Origin: an uncultured Clostridium sp.
Lineage (GTDB): Bacteria > Bacillota > Clostridia > Lachnospirales > Lachnospiraceae
NCBI GenBank assembly: GCA_905192625.1
Contig: CAJJLI010000149.1
Coordinates: forward strand, 1 to 6,122
DNA length: 6,122 nucleotides
Direction of reading: 5' to 3'
Shown: positions 1 to 6,122 of the stretch, one piece after another
Layout: each line of letters begins with the position of its first letter
Position numbering within the stretch: the stretch's first letter is position 1
Notes under the pieces: generated by a model
Told to the model about the DNA's origin: nothing
Databases searched by the model: none
What the model saw: only the letters and a program-made list of their open reading frames with translations
Made by a program: the position numbers and the translations under genes

Positions 1-1969
1 CACTAACATCTACGAGAACATCCTCACCTTCAAGTTTTGTTGCTAAAATAGTACTTCGAATTGTTTCAAATTCAATTCCTGAAACCTGTTTAATGAAACC
101 AAGTTTCGTTGTAAATAATAATTGTGATTCAAATAATTCTTCAAAGGAAATGTACAATAGTATTTCTTCCTTGTCGACTTTACAGAGGTTGTGTATCAAT
201 GTACCTTTGTCTTTGATTTTACATTTTGGTATCTTTTCTGCTTTTACTTGATGCATATTTCCTTGTGCAGTAAACAGGCAGAGTCGGTCTGTATTTTTCA
301 TTTTAATGATAAAGTTATACTCTTTTAGACTATCTTCGGAGACCCTAGACAAACTTGCGGAATCTATCGATTTTGTGTATCCAAATTTGTCGATTAAAAC
401 ATAAATATCTTCAACTTTAAATTCTTCAACATAATCGGTTACTTGCATATTTGCAAGGATAGTTCGTCTTGGAACGTTAAATTGTTTTTTGTAATCTCTT
501 AAATGAGATTTTATGACTTTAAATAACTCTTTTTCATTACCAAGAATGTTTTTATAGGATTCGATATTTTCTAACAAATTTTTATTCTCTTCATGTAGTT
601 TGAGTATTTCAAGTCCAATTAATTTGCTAAGAGGCATTGCTAAAATAGCTTCAGCTTGACGTTCGGTAAAGTCAAGTTTTGCAGCGTGTTTTCTTGAAGC
701 TTCAGTCTTAAATGTTATATCTGTTACATTACCATGAATCAAACACTCTTTGGCTTGTTTAATTGAGGAACTACCACGAAGTATTTCAATGATTAGATCA
801 ATGACATCCGTAGCACGAATTAAACCATCTACGATTTCCAGACGCTTTTCTGCTTTGTCTAATAAGTGCTGGTATTCCTTCGTATAAAGTTCTTCTTGAA
901 AGTGAACGAATTCTTCAATTAAAGATTTTAAGTTAAAGGTTATTGGCTGTTGTTCTTTTACTGCTAAGAGATTAACCCCGTAAGTATCTTCAAGTGTTGT
1001 CTTTTTGTAAAGACCATTTAATAAATTTTCAATGTCACGGTCTTTTTTTACTTCGATAACAATACGAATACCTTCCTTGGAGGATTCATCACGGACGTCA
1101 AAGATTTCGTCAAAGACCTTGTCTTTCATAAGTGTTACTAAACTTTCAACAAGTCTTGTCTTATTTCCTGCAATCGTATATGGAATTTCGGTTACAATAA
1201 TATTTTTTCTACCATTTTCGCCAGGTTCAATCTCTGTTTTTGCACGAATTTTAAGACGTCCTTCGCCAGTTTCATAAATAGAAGGAATGATTTCACTATT
1301 GATTATCGTCCCACCAGTTGGGAAATCAGGGCCTGGAATATACTTCATCAAGCCTTCGATATCGATATTAGGTTTGTCAATGTATGCAATAACGCCATCA
1401 ATTATTTCCGATGGATTGTGTGTTGGTATGTTTGTAGCCATACCAACTGCAATACCAGTTGTTCCATTGATTAATAAGTTTGGTAACATAGAAGGCAGTA
1501 CAGAAGGTTCTTGCTCGCTTCCGTCAAAGTTTGGAATAAATTCAACCAAGCCCTTTTCTAAATGATCTAGCATTGTCATTGCACCGTCGGATAATCTAGC
1601 TTCGGTGTAACGCATTGCGGCAGCTCCGTCACCATCAATGGATCCAAAGTTCCCATGACCGTCTACCAAAGGTATCTGTAAGGAGTAATTTTCAGTCATA
1701 TGAACAAGGGCATCATAAATCGAGGTATCACCATGAGGATGGTATTTACCCATGGTATCACCAACGATACGGGCACTTTTTCTATGAGGCTTTTTCGGGT
1801 CTAACCCAAGTTCTATCATCGAGTATAAAATTCTTCTTTGTACTGGTTTTAGCCCATCACGTACATCTGGTAAGGCTCTTGAAATAATAACACTCATCGC
1901 ATAGTCACGATATGAGTTTTTCATTTCTTCTGAAAAATCCAGTTGTATTATATTTTCATCTTTTTTCAT
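1..1969 (-). CDS. parC: DNA topoisomerase IV subunit A (ParC), C-terminus cut by window edge
   Basis: This is the DNA-binding and cleaving subunit of a type IIA topoisomerase, which with ParE passes one duplex through another to unlink daughter chromosomes. The frame is open from ATG at 1969 to the window edge (656 residues). Visible landmarks are the N-terminal [15 protein letters not shown] region (residues 35-46, reading [13 protein letters not shown]), the quinolone-region motif [10 protein letters not shown] (77-86), and [11 protein letters not shown] (117-126) with the cleavage tyrosine at Tyr121. [11 protein letters not shown] (172-182) follows, then [10 protein letters not shown] (211-220), the tower and coiled-coil region to about 495, and the start of the beta-pinwheel C-terminal domain from about 515. 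That domain has no QRRGGKG GyrA box where gyrase would carry one (about 530-550), so I call ParC rather than GyrA. It begins 24 bp after parE, in the same frame after its TAA, so co-transcription is likely. The order parE-parC fits topoisomerase IV operons of Bacillota. From family memory, probably about 80-100 residues are missing. The residual alternative is a divergent gyrase A. Confidence 0.88.
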   Translation of the reverse strand, partial: MKKDENIIQLDFSEEMKNSYRDYAMSVIISRALPDVRDGLKPVQRRILYSMIELGLDPKKPHRKSARIVGDTMGKYHPHGDTSIYDALVHMTENYSLQIPLVDGHGNFGSIDGDGAAAMRYTEARLSDGAMTMLDHLEKGLVEFIPNFDGSEQEPSVLPSMLPNLLINGTTGIAVGMATNIPTHNPSEIIDGVIAYIDKPNIDIEGLMKYIPGPDFPTGGTIINSEIIPSIYETGEGRLKIRAKTEIEPGENGRKNIIVTEIPYTIAGNKTRLVESLVTLMKDKVFDEIFDVRDESSKEGIRIVIEVKKDRDIENLLNGLYKKTTLEDTYGVNLLAVKEQQPITFNLKSLIEEFVHFQEELYTKEYQHLLDKAEKRLEIVDGLIRATDVIDLIIEILRGSSSIKQAKECLIHGNVTDITFKTEASRKHAAKLDFTERQAEAILAMPLSKLIGLEILKLHEENKNLLENIESYKNILGNEKELFKVIKSHLRDYKKQFNVPRRTILANMQVTDYVEEFKVEDIYVLIDKFGYTKSIDSASLSRVSEDSLKEYNFIIKMKNTDRLCLFTAQGNMHQVKAEKIPKCKIKDKGTLIHNLCKVDKEEILLYISFEELFESQLLFTTKLGFIKQVSGIEFETIRSTILATKLEGEDVLVDVS

Positions 1970-1980
1970 TCTATCGAATA

Positions 1981-1987
1981 CCTTTCT
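1981..1987 (-). promoter_or_regulatory. parC ribosome binding site, long spacing
   Basis: Read on the minus strand this is AGAAAGG, 11 nt upstream of the parC ATG at 1969. It is weaker and further from the start than the parE site. It lies inside the 24-nt parE-parC gap, so parC translation may depend partly on coupling to parE. No better start with a closer site is visible, and the protein from this ATG begins as expected for the family. Confidence 0.55.
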
Positions 1988-1993
1988 GTAGGT

Positions 1994-3925
1994 TTATATA
2001 TCAACACGAGCATATTTTGCTTCGTCCATAATAAAAGCACGGCGAGGAGGGACATTACTACTCATAAGCATCGTTGTAGTTTCATCGGCATCCACCGTAT
2101 CTGTAATAGTAACTTGTGCAAGGACTCTTGTTTCAGGATTAAGGGTAGTTTCCCAAAGTTGATCGGCGTCCATTTCACCCAAACCTTTGTAACGTTGAAT
2201 GTTAATAATCTTGTGCTTTGAATTTTTTCGGAATCGTTCAAGTTCAAAATCATTAAAGATATATTCGAATTTCTTTTTCTTTTTCGCAGAACTAGAATCT
2301 TCAAATTCTACACGGTATAGAGGTGGAAGACCACGGTACACTTTGCCGGCCATAATAAGTTCAGGCATAAATCGATAAAAGAAGGTTAACAGCAAAGTAC
2401 TAATATGTGCTCCATCGACATCGGCATCGGTTAAGATAATAATTTTGTCATAGCGCAGTTTAGTAATATCGAATTCTTCACCAATGCCACAACCAAATGA
2501 TGCAATCATTGATTTAATTTCATTATTTACTAAAATCTTTTCTAATGTTGCTTTTTCAACATTTAAGATTTTACCACGAAGAGGGAGCACCGCTTGTGTT
2601 CTTCGATTTCGTGCGGTTTTTACCGTACCACCTGCGGAATCACCTTCGACGATATAAACTTCGCATTCTTCTGGTTTTTTTGAAGAACAAGAAGCCAATT
2701 TACTTTTTGTATCCACATCGTTTAATTGTTTTAGAACAGCGGTACGAGCCTTATCACTTGCTTTTCTAGCAGTATAAGACTTTAGGGAATTCTCAAGAAT
2801 TGTTTTTAATATTTCAACGTTCTTATCAAAAAAGATAGTAACTTCGTTGGCAAATACATCGTCAACAGCGCTTTTCGCATCGGTATTACCAAGCTTTGTT
2901 TTTGTTTGCCCCTCAAATTGAGGATCTGGATGCTTAATGGAGATAATGGCTACAAGACCATTACGGATATCCTTACCATCAAAGTTCTCATCTTTTTCTT
3001 TTAAAACACCTAGTTCTCTTGCGTAGACATTCATTACTCTTGTGAGTGCTGTTTTAAATCCAGTTACTAAAGTACCGCCGTCAACAACGTTGATACGGTT
3101 ACAGTACGCATTGATTTGTTCTGAGAAGCTATCAGTATACTGAAACGCAACTTCTACTTCGATATCTCCGCTGCTACCTTCAATATAGATTGGTTCGTCG
3201 TGCAATGTAGTTGTTTCTCTGTTGATGTAGCTAACAAAACTTTTGATACCGAATTCTTCGCAATATGTTTTATCAATACCACTCACTTGGTCAACAAAAT
3301 GAATGGTTAGACCTTTATTTAAAAATGCAATCTCTTTTAATTTCTTTTGGATCGTATCGGATTTAAATTCAACCGTTTCAAATATGCTATCATCTGGATA
3401 AAAGGTAACCTTTGTACCAGTATCGGATTTGTTGCATTTGCCAACGGCTGGTAGAAGACCATTTTCAAGTTCCACGATAGGATGTCCACCATTGATATAC
3501 TCATCGCGGTAAACCCTACCATCTCGTTTGATTTCTACAATCATTCGTTTGGATAGTGCGTTTACAACTGAGGCACCAACCCCGTGAAGACCTCCGGATA
3601 CTTTATAGACAGATCCCCCAAATTTACCACCTGCATGTAATATGGTATAGACAACACGTGCTGTAGGAATTTTCTTCGTTGGATGGATGTCGATAGGTAC
3701 ACCACGCCCATGATCCGTAATTGAAACCCCTCCATCTTTTAAAAGTGTTATATCAATTTGATTACAAAACCCTGCAAGGTGTTCATCAATACAGTTGTCA
3801 AGAATTTCCCATATTAAGTGATGAAGCCCCCTAGTCCCAGTACTACCGATATACATACCTGGACGCTTACGAACGGCTTCCAGTCCTTCAAGTACTACGA
3901 TTTGACTTCCATTATATTGTTCCAT
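1994..3925 (-). CDS. parE: DNA topoisomerase IV subunit B (ParE), ATPase and TOPRIM subunit
   Basis: This is the ATP-driven clamp subunit that pairs with ParC in topoisomerase IV. The frame is complete at 643 residues, normal for ParE or a short GyrB. The GHKL ATPase domain shows Glu40 (catalytic position) and Asn44 (Mg-binding position) in WEILDNCIDEHLAG (39-52), DHGRGVP (71-77), and the ATP lid GGKF...GGLHGVG (99-117). The transducer QTKTKL (340-345) carries the ATP-contacting Gln and Lys. The TOPRIM domain has EGDSAGG (427-433) and DADVDG (500-505), which supply the metal-binding acidic residues, then QRYKGLGEMDADQLWETT (577-594) and the C-terminal PPRRAFI (626-632). The ATG at 3925 has a strong purine-rich ribosome site just upstream. 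It is the first gene of the minus-strand unit, followed by parC. GyrB is the alternative, since motifs alone do not fully separate the two; the partner without a GyrA box and the absence of dnaA/recF neighbours favour ParE. Confidence 0.9.
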   Translation of the reverse strand: MEQYNGSQIVVLEGLEAVRKRPGMYIGSTGTRGLHHLIWEILDNCIDEHLAGFCNQIDITLLKDGGVSITDHGRGVPIDIHPTKKIPTARVVYTILHAGGKFGGSVYKVSGGLHGVGASVVNALSKRMIVEIKRDGRVYRDEYINGGHPIVELENGLLPAVGKCNKSDTGTKVTFYPDDSIFETVEFKSDTIQKKLKEIAFLNKGLTIHFVDQVSGIDKTYCEEFGIKSFVSYINRETTTLHDEPIYIEGSSGDIEVEVAFQYTDSFSEQINAYCNRINVVDGGTLVTGFKTALTRVMNVYARELGVLKEKDENFDGKDIRNGLVAIISIKHPDPQFEGQTKTKLGNTDAKSAVDDVFANEVTIFFDKNVEILKTILENSLKSYTARKASDKARTAVLKQLNDVDTKSKLASCSSKKPEECEVYIVEGDSAGGTVKTARNRRTQAVLPLRGKILNVEKATLEKILVNNEIKSMIASFGCGIGEEFDITKLRYDKIIILTDADVDGAHISTLLLTFFYRFMPELIMAGKVYRGLPPLYRVEFEDSSSAKKKKKFEYIFNDFELERFRKNSKHKIINIQRYKGLGEMDADQLWETTLNPETRVLAQVTITDTVDADETTTMLMSSNVPPRRAFIMDEAKYARVDI

Positions 3926-3930
3926 AGTTA

Positions 3931-3940
3931 CTTCCTTCCT
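3931..3940 (-). promoter_or_regulatory. parE ribosome binding site
   Basis: The minus strand reads AGGAAGGAAG, ending 5 nt before the parE ATG (the AGGAAGG core is 8 nt away). It fixes the start at 3925 and predicts good translation. Confidence 0.8.
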
Positions 3941-4029
3941 ATATAAAAATGTTATTGAACAATGATTTTTGTATGTAATACATCTTACAATAAAAGAGAA
4001 ATGCTGTATTCTTATACAAAAAAGTTGAA

Positions 4030-4057
4030 AAAGGTTTTGATAAAAATCAAAACCTTT
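4030..4057 (-). terminator. Terminator-like hairpin in the parE leader (possible attenuator)
   Basis: This is a perfect 12-bp inverted repeat (AAAGGTTTTGAT / ATCAAAACCTTT, arms 4030-4041 and 4046-4057) around a 4-nt loop. On the minus strand it is followed by T-rich sequence: five T including the stem end, then CAAC, then six T (4023-4018). In a transcript from the predicted promoter at 4097-4126 it would form at about +34 to +61, about 100 nt before parE. The stem has only three G-C pairs, so as a terminator it would be weak. It could instead be a 5' stabilising hairpin, a protein operator because it is a perfect dyad, or a barrier to antisense transcription. T-richness on the plus-strand side is more scattered. 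Confidence 0.55.
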
Positions 4058-4096
4058 CTATCTTTATTTCATTTTAAATAAATCGTTACTAACCTC

Positions 4097-4126
4097 ATTA
4101 TAACATAGCTTTTCTTTTTTTATCAA
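4097..4126 (-). promoter_or_regulatory. Predicted sigma-A type promoter for parE-parC
   Basis: On the minus strand TTGATA (4126-4121) and TATAAT (4102-4097) are separated by 18 bp. A TG dinucleotide one base before the -10 gives an extended -10 (TGTTATAAT). Expected transcription start is near 4090. It is the best minus-strand match in the intergenic region and points at parE. Confidence 0.75.
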
Positions 4127-4153
4127 GAAAAACGCTACCACCTTAGAATTCGG

Positions 4154-4171
4154 TTAAAATATACATTTTAA
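4154..4171. repeat. Perfect AT-rich inverted repeat upstream of the parE promoter
   Basis: TTAAAAT and ATTTTAA flank the spacer ATAC, giving a perfect 7-bp dyad. It lies about 28-45 bp upstream of the parE -35 box, where an activator site or UP-like element could sit. In such AT-rich DNA it may also be chance. Confidence 0.3.
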
Positions 4172-4178
4172 TACATAG

Positions 4179-4225
4179 AAAAAACTTTATTGAAAAAAAT
4201 TCAAAAAAATGTTAATAATTAAAAA
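4179..4225. other. Run of A-tracts between the two promoters
   Basis: Tracts of 6, 7, 7 and 5 adenines lie at 4179-4184, 4193-4199, 4203-4209 and 4221-4225. Centre spacings are roughly 14, 10 and 17 bp, only partly in phase with the helix. Such DNA is often bent or excludes nucleoid proteins. No specific function can be assigned. Confidence 0.35.
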
Positions 4226-4296
4226 TAAACACTGCTAAATTTGGAAGCGAACAACCAAAAAATCATTCATTTCACAAGCCTTGCTTAGATTTACTA

Positions 4297-4325
4297 TTGA
4301 TAAACCATGGTATTCGAAGTATAAT
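4297..4325 (+). promoter_or_regulatory. Predicted sigma-A type promoter for the glycosyltransferase gene
   Basis: TTGATA (4297-4302) and a perfect TATAAT (4320-4325) are separated by the optimal 17 bp. Expected start is near 4332, giving a leader of about 106 nt. It is the only strong plus-strand promoter match upstream of 4438. Confidence 0.75.
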
Positions 4326-4349
4326 AAAGGCAATATGTCATAAAATGAG

Positions 4350-4372
4350 AGAACTCGTCTAAACGAGTTTTT
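4350..4372 (+). terminator. Terminator-like hairpin in the glycosyltransferase leader
   Basis: AACTCGT and ACGAGTT (4352-4358 / 4363-4369) form a perfect 7-bp stem around the loop CTAA. It extends by a G-T and an A-T pair to 4350/4371, and is followed by a five-T run (4368-4372) partly inside the stem. It has the shape of an intrinsic terminator for rightward transcription, yet begins only about 18 nt after the predicted start and lies between promoter and gene. It may be an attenuator, an antitermination recognition hairpin, or a 5' mRNA stabiliser. No upstream rightward gene exists for it to terminate. Confidence 0.55.
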
Positions 4373-4423
4373 ATGTTGTTGTAAATAATGTTAATGTTAG
4401 TGTAAATCACTAGGATTTGTTGC

Positions 4424-4430
4424 AGGAGGG
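4424..4430 (+). promoter_or_regulatory. Strong ribosome binding site that decides a GTG start
   Basis: AGGAGGG lies 7 nt before GTG at 4438. The triplet immediately before that GTG (4435-4437) is an in-frame TAA, so translation cannot start further upstream, and the glycosyltransferase core motif begins within ten residues, so a later start is unlikely. Confidence 0.85.
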
Positions 4431-4437
4431 CAATTAA

Positions 4438-6122
4438 GTGGCAGATTGCAAAATAAGTATTGTCATACCAGTGTATAACGTAGAGAAATATTTACGTACC
4501 TGTTTGGACAGTGTTGTAAATCAGACATTCAAAGATATAGAAATCGTCATTGTTAATGATGGAAGTAAAGATGGAAGTCTTGATATTTTAAAGGAATATG
4601 AATCAAGATATCCTAAGTTAATCACAGTATATTCTACAGAAAATAGAGGCGTTAGCCATGCTAGAAATTATGGAATTGCTAGATCTCATGGGGAGTACCT
4701 ATTATTTGTAGATAGCGATGATTATATTGAGCCAGACATGTGTGAAAAATTATATGAAAAGGCCAGTAAAGATAACAATGACATCGTTATTTGTAAGTAC
4801 TATGATATCTATCAAAATGAAACAACTGGTTTAATTACAAGAAAAAAAGGTAAAGCGTATGACATTGCCATTGGTAGAAACTTCAACTTACACGAAACAA
4901 AGTTTGAATTAACACATATATCACCGTTTCCTTGGGACAAGTTATATCGTAGAAATTTATTTGAGACCCATCAGTTTCCTGAAAATATGCGTTTTGAAGA
5001 TTTGGCTGTTGTATTTCAGGTTGTGTGTCAAGCAAAAAGTATCGGAGTGATAGAGGATCGTTTATATAACTATCGTCGTGCGTCTGCAGGTAGCTTTTTA
5101 AGTAGCTTTAGCGAAGGAACCCTTGATATTGTAAAAGCATTGGAACTTGTTGTGGAAGGCTTAAAAAAGCAGGGCATGTTCGAAGAGTTTTTTGAAGAAA
5201 TCGAATATATTTGTGCTAGACATCTTTTAATACGTTACAATGCGATTTTTGATACTGCTAATCGCGGAAAATTAGATATTAAAAAAGAGATGATTAACAA
5301 ATCCTTGGATTTCTTAGAGAAGAACTTTCCTAATTGGAGAAACAACCGTTATCTTAAATATACAGCATCTAGAGCATCCAAAGCAAAAATGCAAAAATAT
5401 ACAAGCCGCGCAAAGATGCTTCGTACGGCTACGATTCGTGAGTATATGCCGATTATCCTTGTGAAGATAGGTCGTAAGGCAAAGAACTTAATTAATAAAT
5501 TTAAAGCTAAAATCAAGAAATTCTTAAAGGCGAAGAATAAGAAAAAGTACTTGAAATCTAAAATACCTGGTAAAAAGCTGATTAAACAGCCGAAAGATGT
5601 GAAATATACTAGATTTTACGAACGTTTATCAGTAAAGGAAAACGAAGTGCTTTTTGCATCCAAACATGGGGAAGATGTTGCTGGTAATATCTTTCGTATG
5701 ATACTTGCCATGAAAGAAGAGAAGTACCGTAAATTCCATATTAAATTAACATTGAAACAATCTCTTGTACCAACCTATGAGAAATTATTAAAGCGTTATG
5801 GAATTGACTATGTTGACATTGTAATTACAGATAGTAAAGAGTATTTAATGACACTATCTACCGCAAAATATCTAATTACAGATACAAGTTTTCCTCCTTA
5901 TTTTATCAAGAAACCAGAGCAGGTTTATTTAAACACATGGCATGGAACCCCATTAAAAGCCATGGGTAGAATTGTACCAATGCGTGAATACGGTCTTGGA
6001 AATGTACAGAGAAACTTTATGATAGCTGATTACTTATTGTATCAAAATGAGTTCTCAAGAGATATCTTCATCAAAGACTACATGTTAGAGCCAATTTATA
6101 ATGGTAAGGTAATGCTTTCAGG
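4438..6122 (+). CDS. Family 2 glycosyltransferase fused to TagF-like CDP-glycerol glycerophosphotransferase, C-terminus cut by window edge
   Basis: The frame is open from GTG at 4438 to the window edge (561 residues). Residues 5-230 are a GT-A family 2 glycosyltransferase: SIVIPVYNVEKYL (7-19), VNDGSKDGS (39-47), NRGVSHARNYG (69-79), the metal-binding DSDD (92-95), PWDKLYRRNLF (165-175) and a FED motif with probable catalytic base Asp188. A helical part follows to about 335, then a linker (343-389) with 20 Lys, one Arg and one Asp. From about 400 the TagF/TarF-type domain begins. It shows TDTSFPPYFIKKPEQ (481-495) and NTWHGTPLK (499-507), whose His502 matches the histidine implicated in catalysis in TagF. 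The second half of that domain is missing. Such two-domain proteins (B. subtilis GgaB is, as I recall, a comparable case) build sugar-phosphate or glycerol-phosphate cell-wall polymers or capsules at the inner membrane face. No signal peptide or transmembrane segment is seen. Sugar donor, exact polymer and gene name are not determinable. Confidence 0.88.
   Translation, partial: MADCKISIVIPVYNVEKYLRTCLDSVVNQTFKDIEIVIVNDGSKDGSLDILKEYESRYPKLITVYSTENRGVSHARNYGIARSHGEYLLFVDSDDYIEPDMCEKLYEKASKDNNDIVICKYYDIYQNETTGLITRKKGKAYDIAIGRNFNLHETKFELTHISPFPWDKLYRRNLFETHQFPENMRFEDLAVVFQVVCQAKSIGVIEDRLYNYRRASAGSFLSSFSEGTLDIVKALELVVEGLKKQGMFEEFFEEIEYICARHLLIRYNAIFDTANRGKLDIKKEMINKSLDFLEKNFPNWRNNRYLKYTASRASKAKMQKYTSRAKMLRTATIREYMPIILVKIGRKAKNLINKFKAKIKKFLKAKNKKKYLKSKIPGKKLIKQPKDVKYTRFYERLSVKENEVLFASKHGEDVAGNIFRMILAMKEEKYRKFHIKLTLKQSLVPTYEKLLKRYGIDYVDIVITDSKEYLMTLSTAKYLITDTSFPPYFIKKPEQVYLNTWHGTPLKAMGRIVPMREYGLGNVQRNFMIADYLLYQNEFSRDIFIKDYMLEPIYNGKVMLS

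Larger units (their letters stand above)
3926..4437. other. Divergent intergenic region between parE and the glycosyltransferase gene
   Basis: These 512 bp are strongly AT-rich and carry stop codons in all frames; I see no supported protein gene, tRNA or known riboswitch. They hold two divergent promoters (minus-strand unit at 4097-4126, plus-strand unit at 4297-4325), each with a hairpin just downstream, plus an inverted repeat and A-tracts between the promoters. The predicted 5' leaders are about 165 nt for parE and about 106 nt for the glycosyltransferase gene, if transcription starts about 7 nt after each -10 box. Confidence 0.8.

Noticed and set aside
1032..1887. Three open frames of about 80-92 codons on the plus strand inside parC
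   Set aside because: They lie antisense to a well-conserved parC reading frame, lack recognisable ribosome sites or domains, and have the composition expected of reverse-strand shadows.
1943..3522. Small open frames on both strands overlapping parE
   Set aside because: All overlap the conserved ATPase and TOPRIM coding sequence in other frames and show no protein-family features.
3939..3983. A 14-codon frame on the minus strand just upstream of parE (possible leader peptide)
   Set aside because: There is no ribosome site before its ATG and no run of a regulatory amino acid; it ends inside the parE ribosome site, which is probably chance in AT-rich DNA.
3969..3990. Nested short dyads (TTGTA/TACAA and ATGTA/TACAT) in the parE leader
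   Set aside because: The two dyads have different centres and only 5-bp arms; common by chance in such AT-rich sequence.
3963..4049. Eight-nt complementarity between TGATTTTT in the parE leader hairpin and AAAAATCA further downstream, a possible antiterminator
   Set aside because: It is only A-T rich and does not extend beyond 8 nt; much weaker than the 12-bp hairpin it would have to replace.
4190..4217. A second possible plus-strand promoter (TTGAAA with TTAATA, 16-bp spacing)
   Set aside because: The -10 match is poor, and the promoter at 4297-4325 is far better and closer to the gene.
4345..4362. A five-codon frame (ATG to TAA) overlapping the glycosyltransferase leader hairpin
   Set aside because: No ribosome site at usable spacing and too short to give attenuation by a specific amino acid.

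Overview
The window suggests a low-GC Bacillota organism, most likely a clostridium. From memory of the family, the topoisomerase proteins read closest to Lachnospiraceae-type ParC/ParE; this is recollection, not a search. It holds three protein genes in two divergent units separated by a 512-bp non-coding region.

Left, minus strand: parE (3925 to 1994, complete, 643 aa) followed 24 bp downstream by parC (1969 to the window edge, 656 residues visible, C-terminus cut off). These are the ATPase/TOPRIM subunit and the DNA-cleaving subunit of a type IIA topoisomerase. The lack of a GyrA box at the start of the ParC C-terminal domain favours topoisomerase IV (decatenase) over gyrase.

Right, plus strand: one long open frame (4438 to the window edge, 561 residues visible). 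It joins an N-terminal GT-A family 2 glycosyltransferase, a helical segment, a very lysine-rich linker, and the start of a TagF-like CDP-glycerol glycerophosphotransferase domain. This points to teichoic-acid or phosphopolymer capsule synthesis on the inner face of the membrane. It may be the first gene of a cell-surface polymer locus that continues beyond the window.

Middle (3926-4437): no protein gene is supported. It holds two back-to-back near-consensus sigma-A type promoters, one for each unit. Each is followed, within about 15-35 nt of its predicted transcription start, by a hairpin with downstream T residues that resembles an intrinsic terminator. Between the promoters lie an AT-rich inverted repeat and a run of A-tracts. 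The mirrored promoter-then-hairpin layout is the most unusual thing here and suggests that both units may be controlled by early termination or by 5'-end RNA structure. No mobile element, CRISPR array, tRNA or rRNA was seen.
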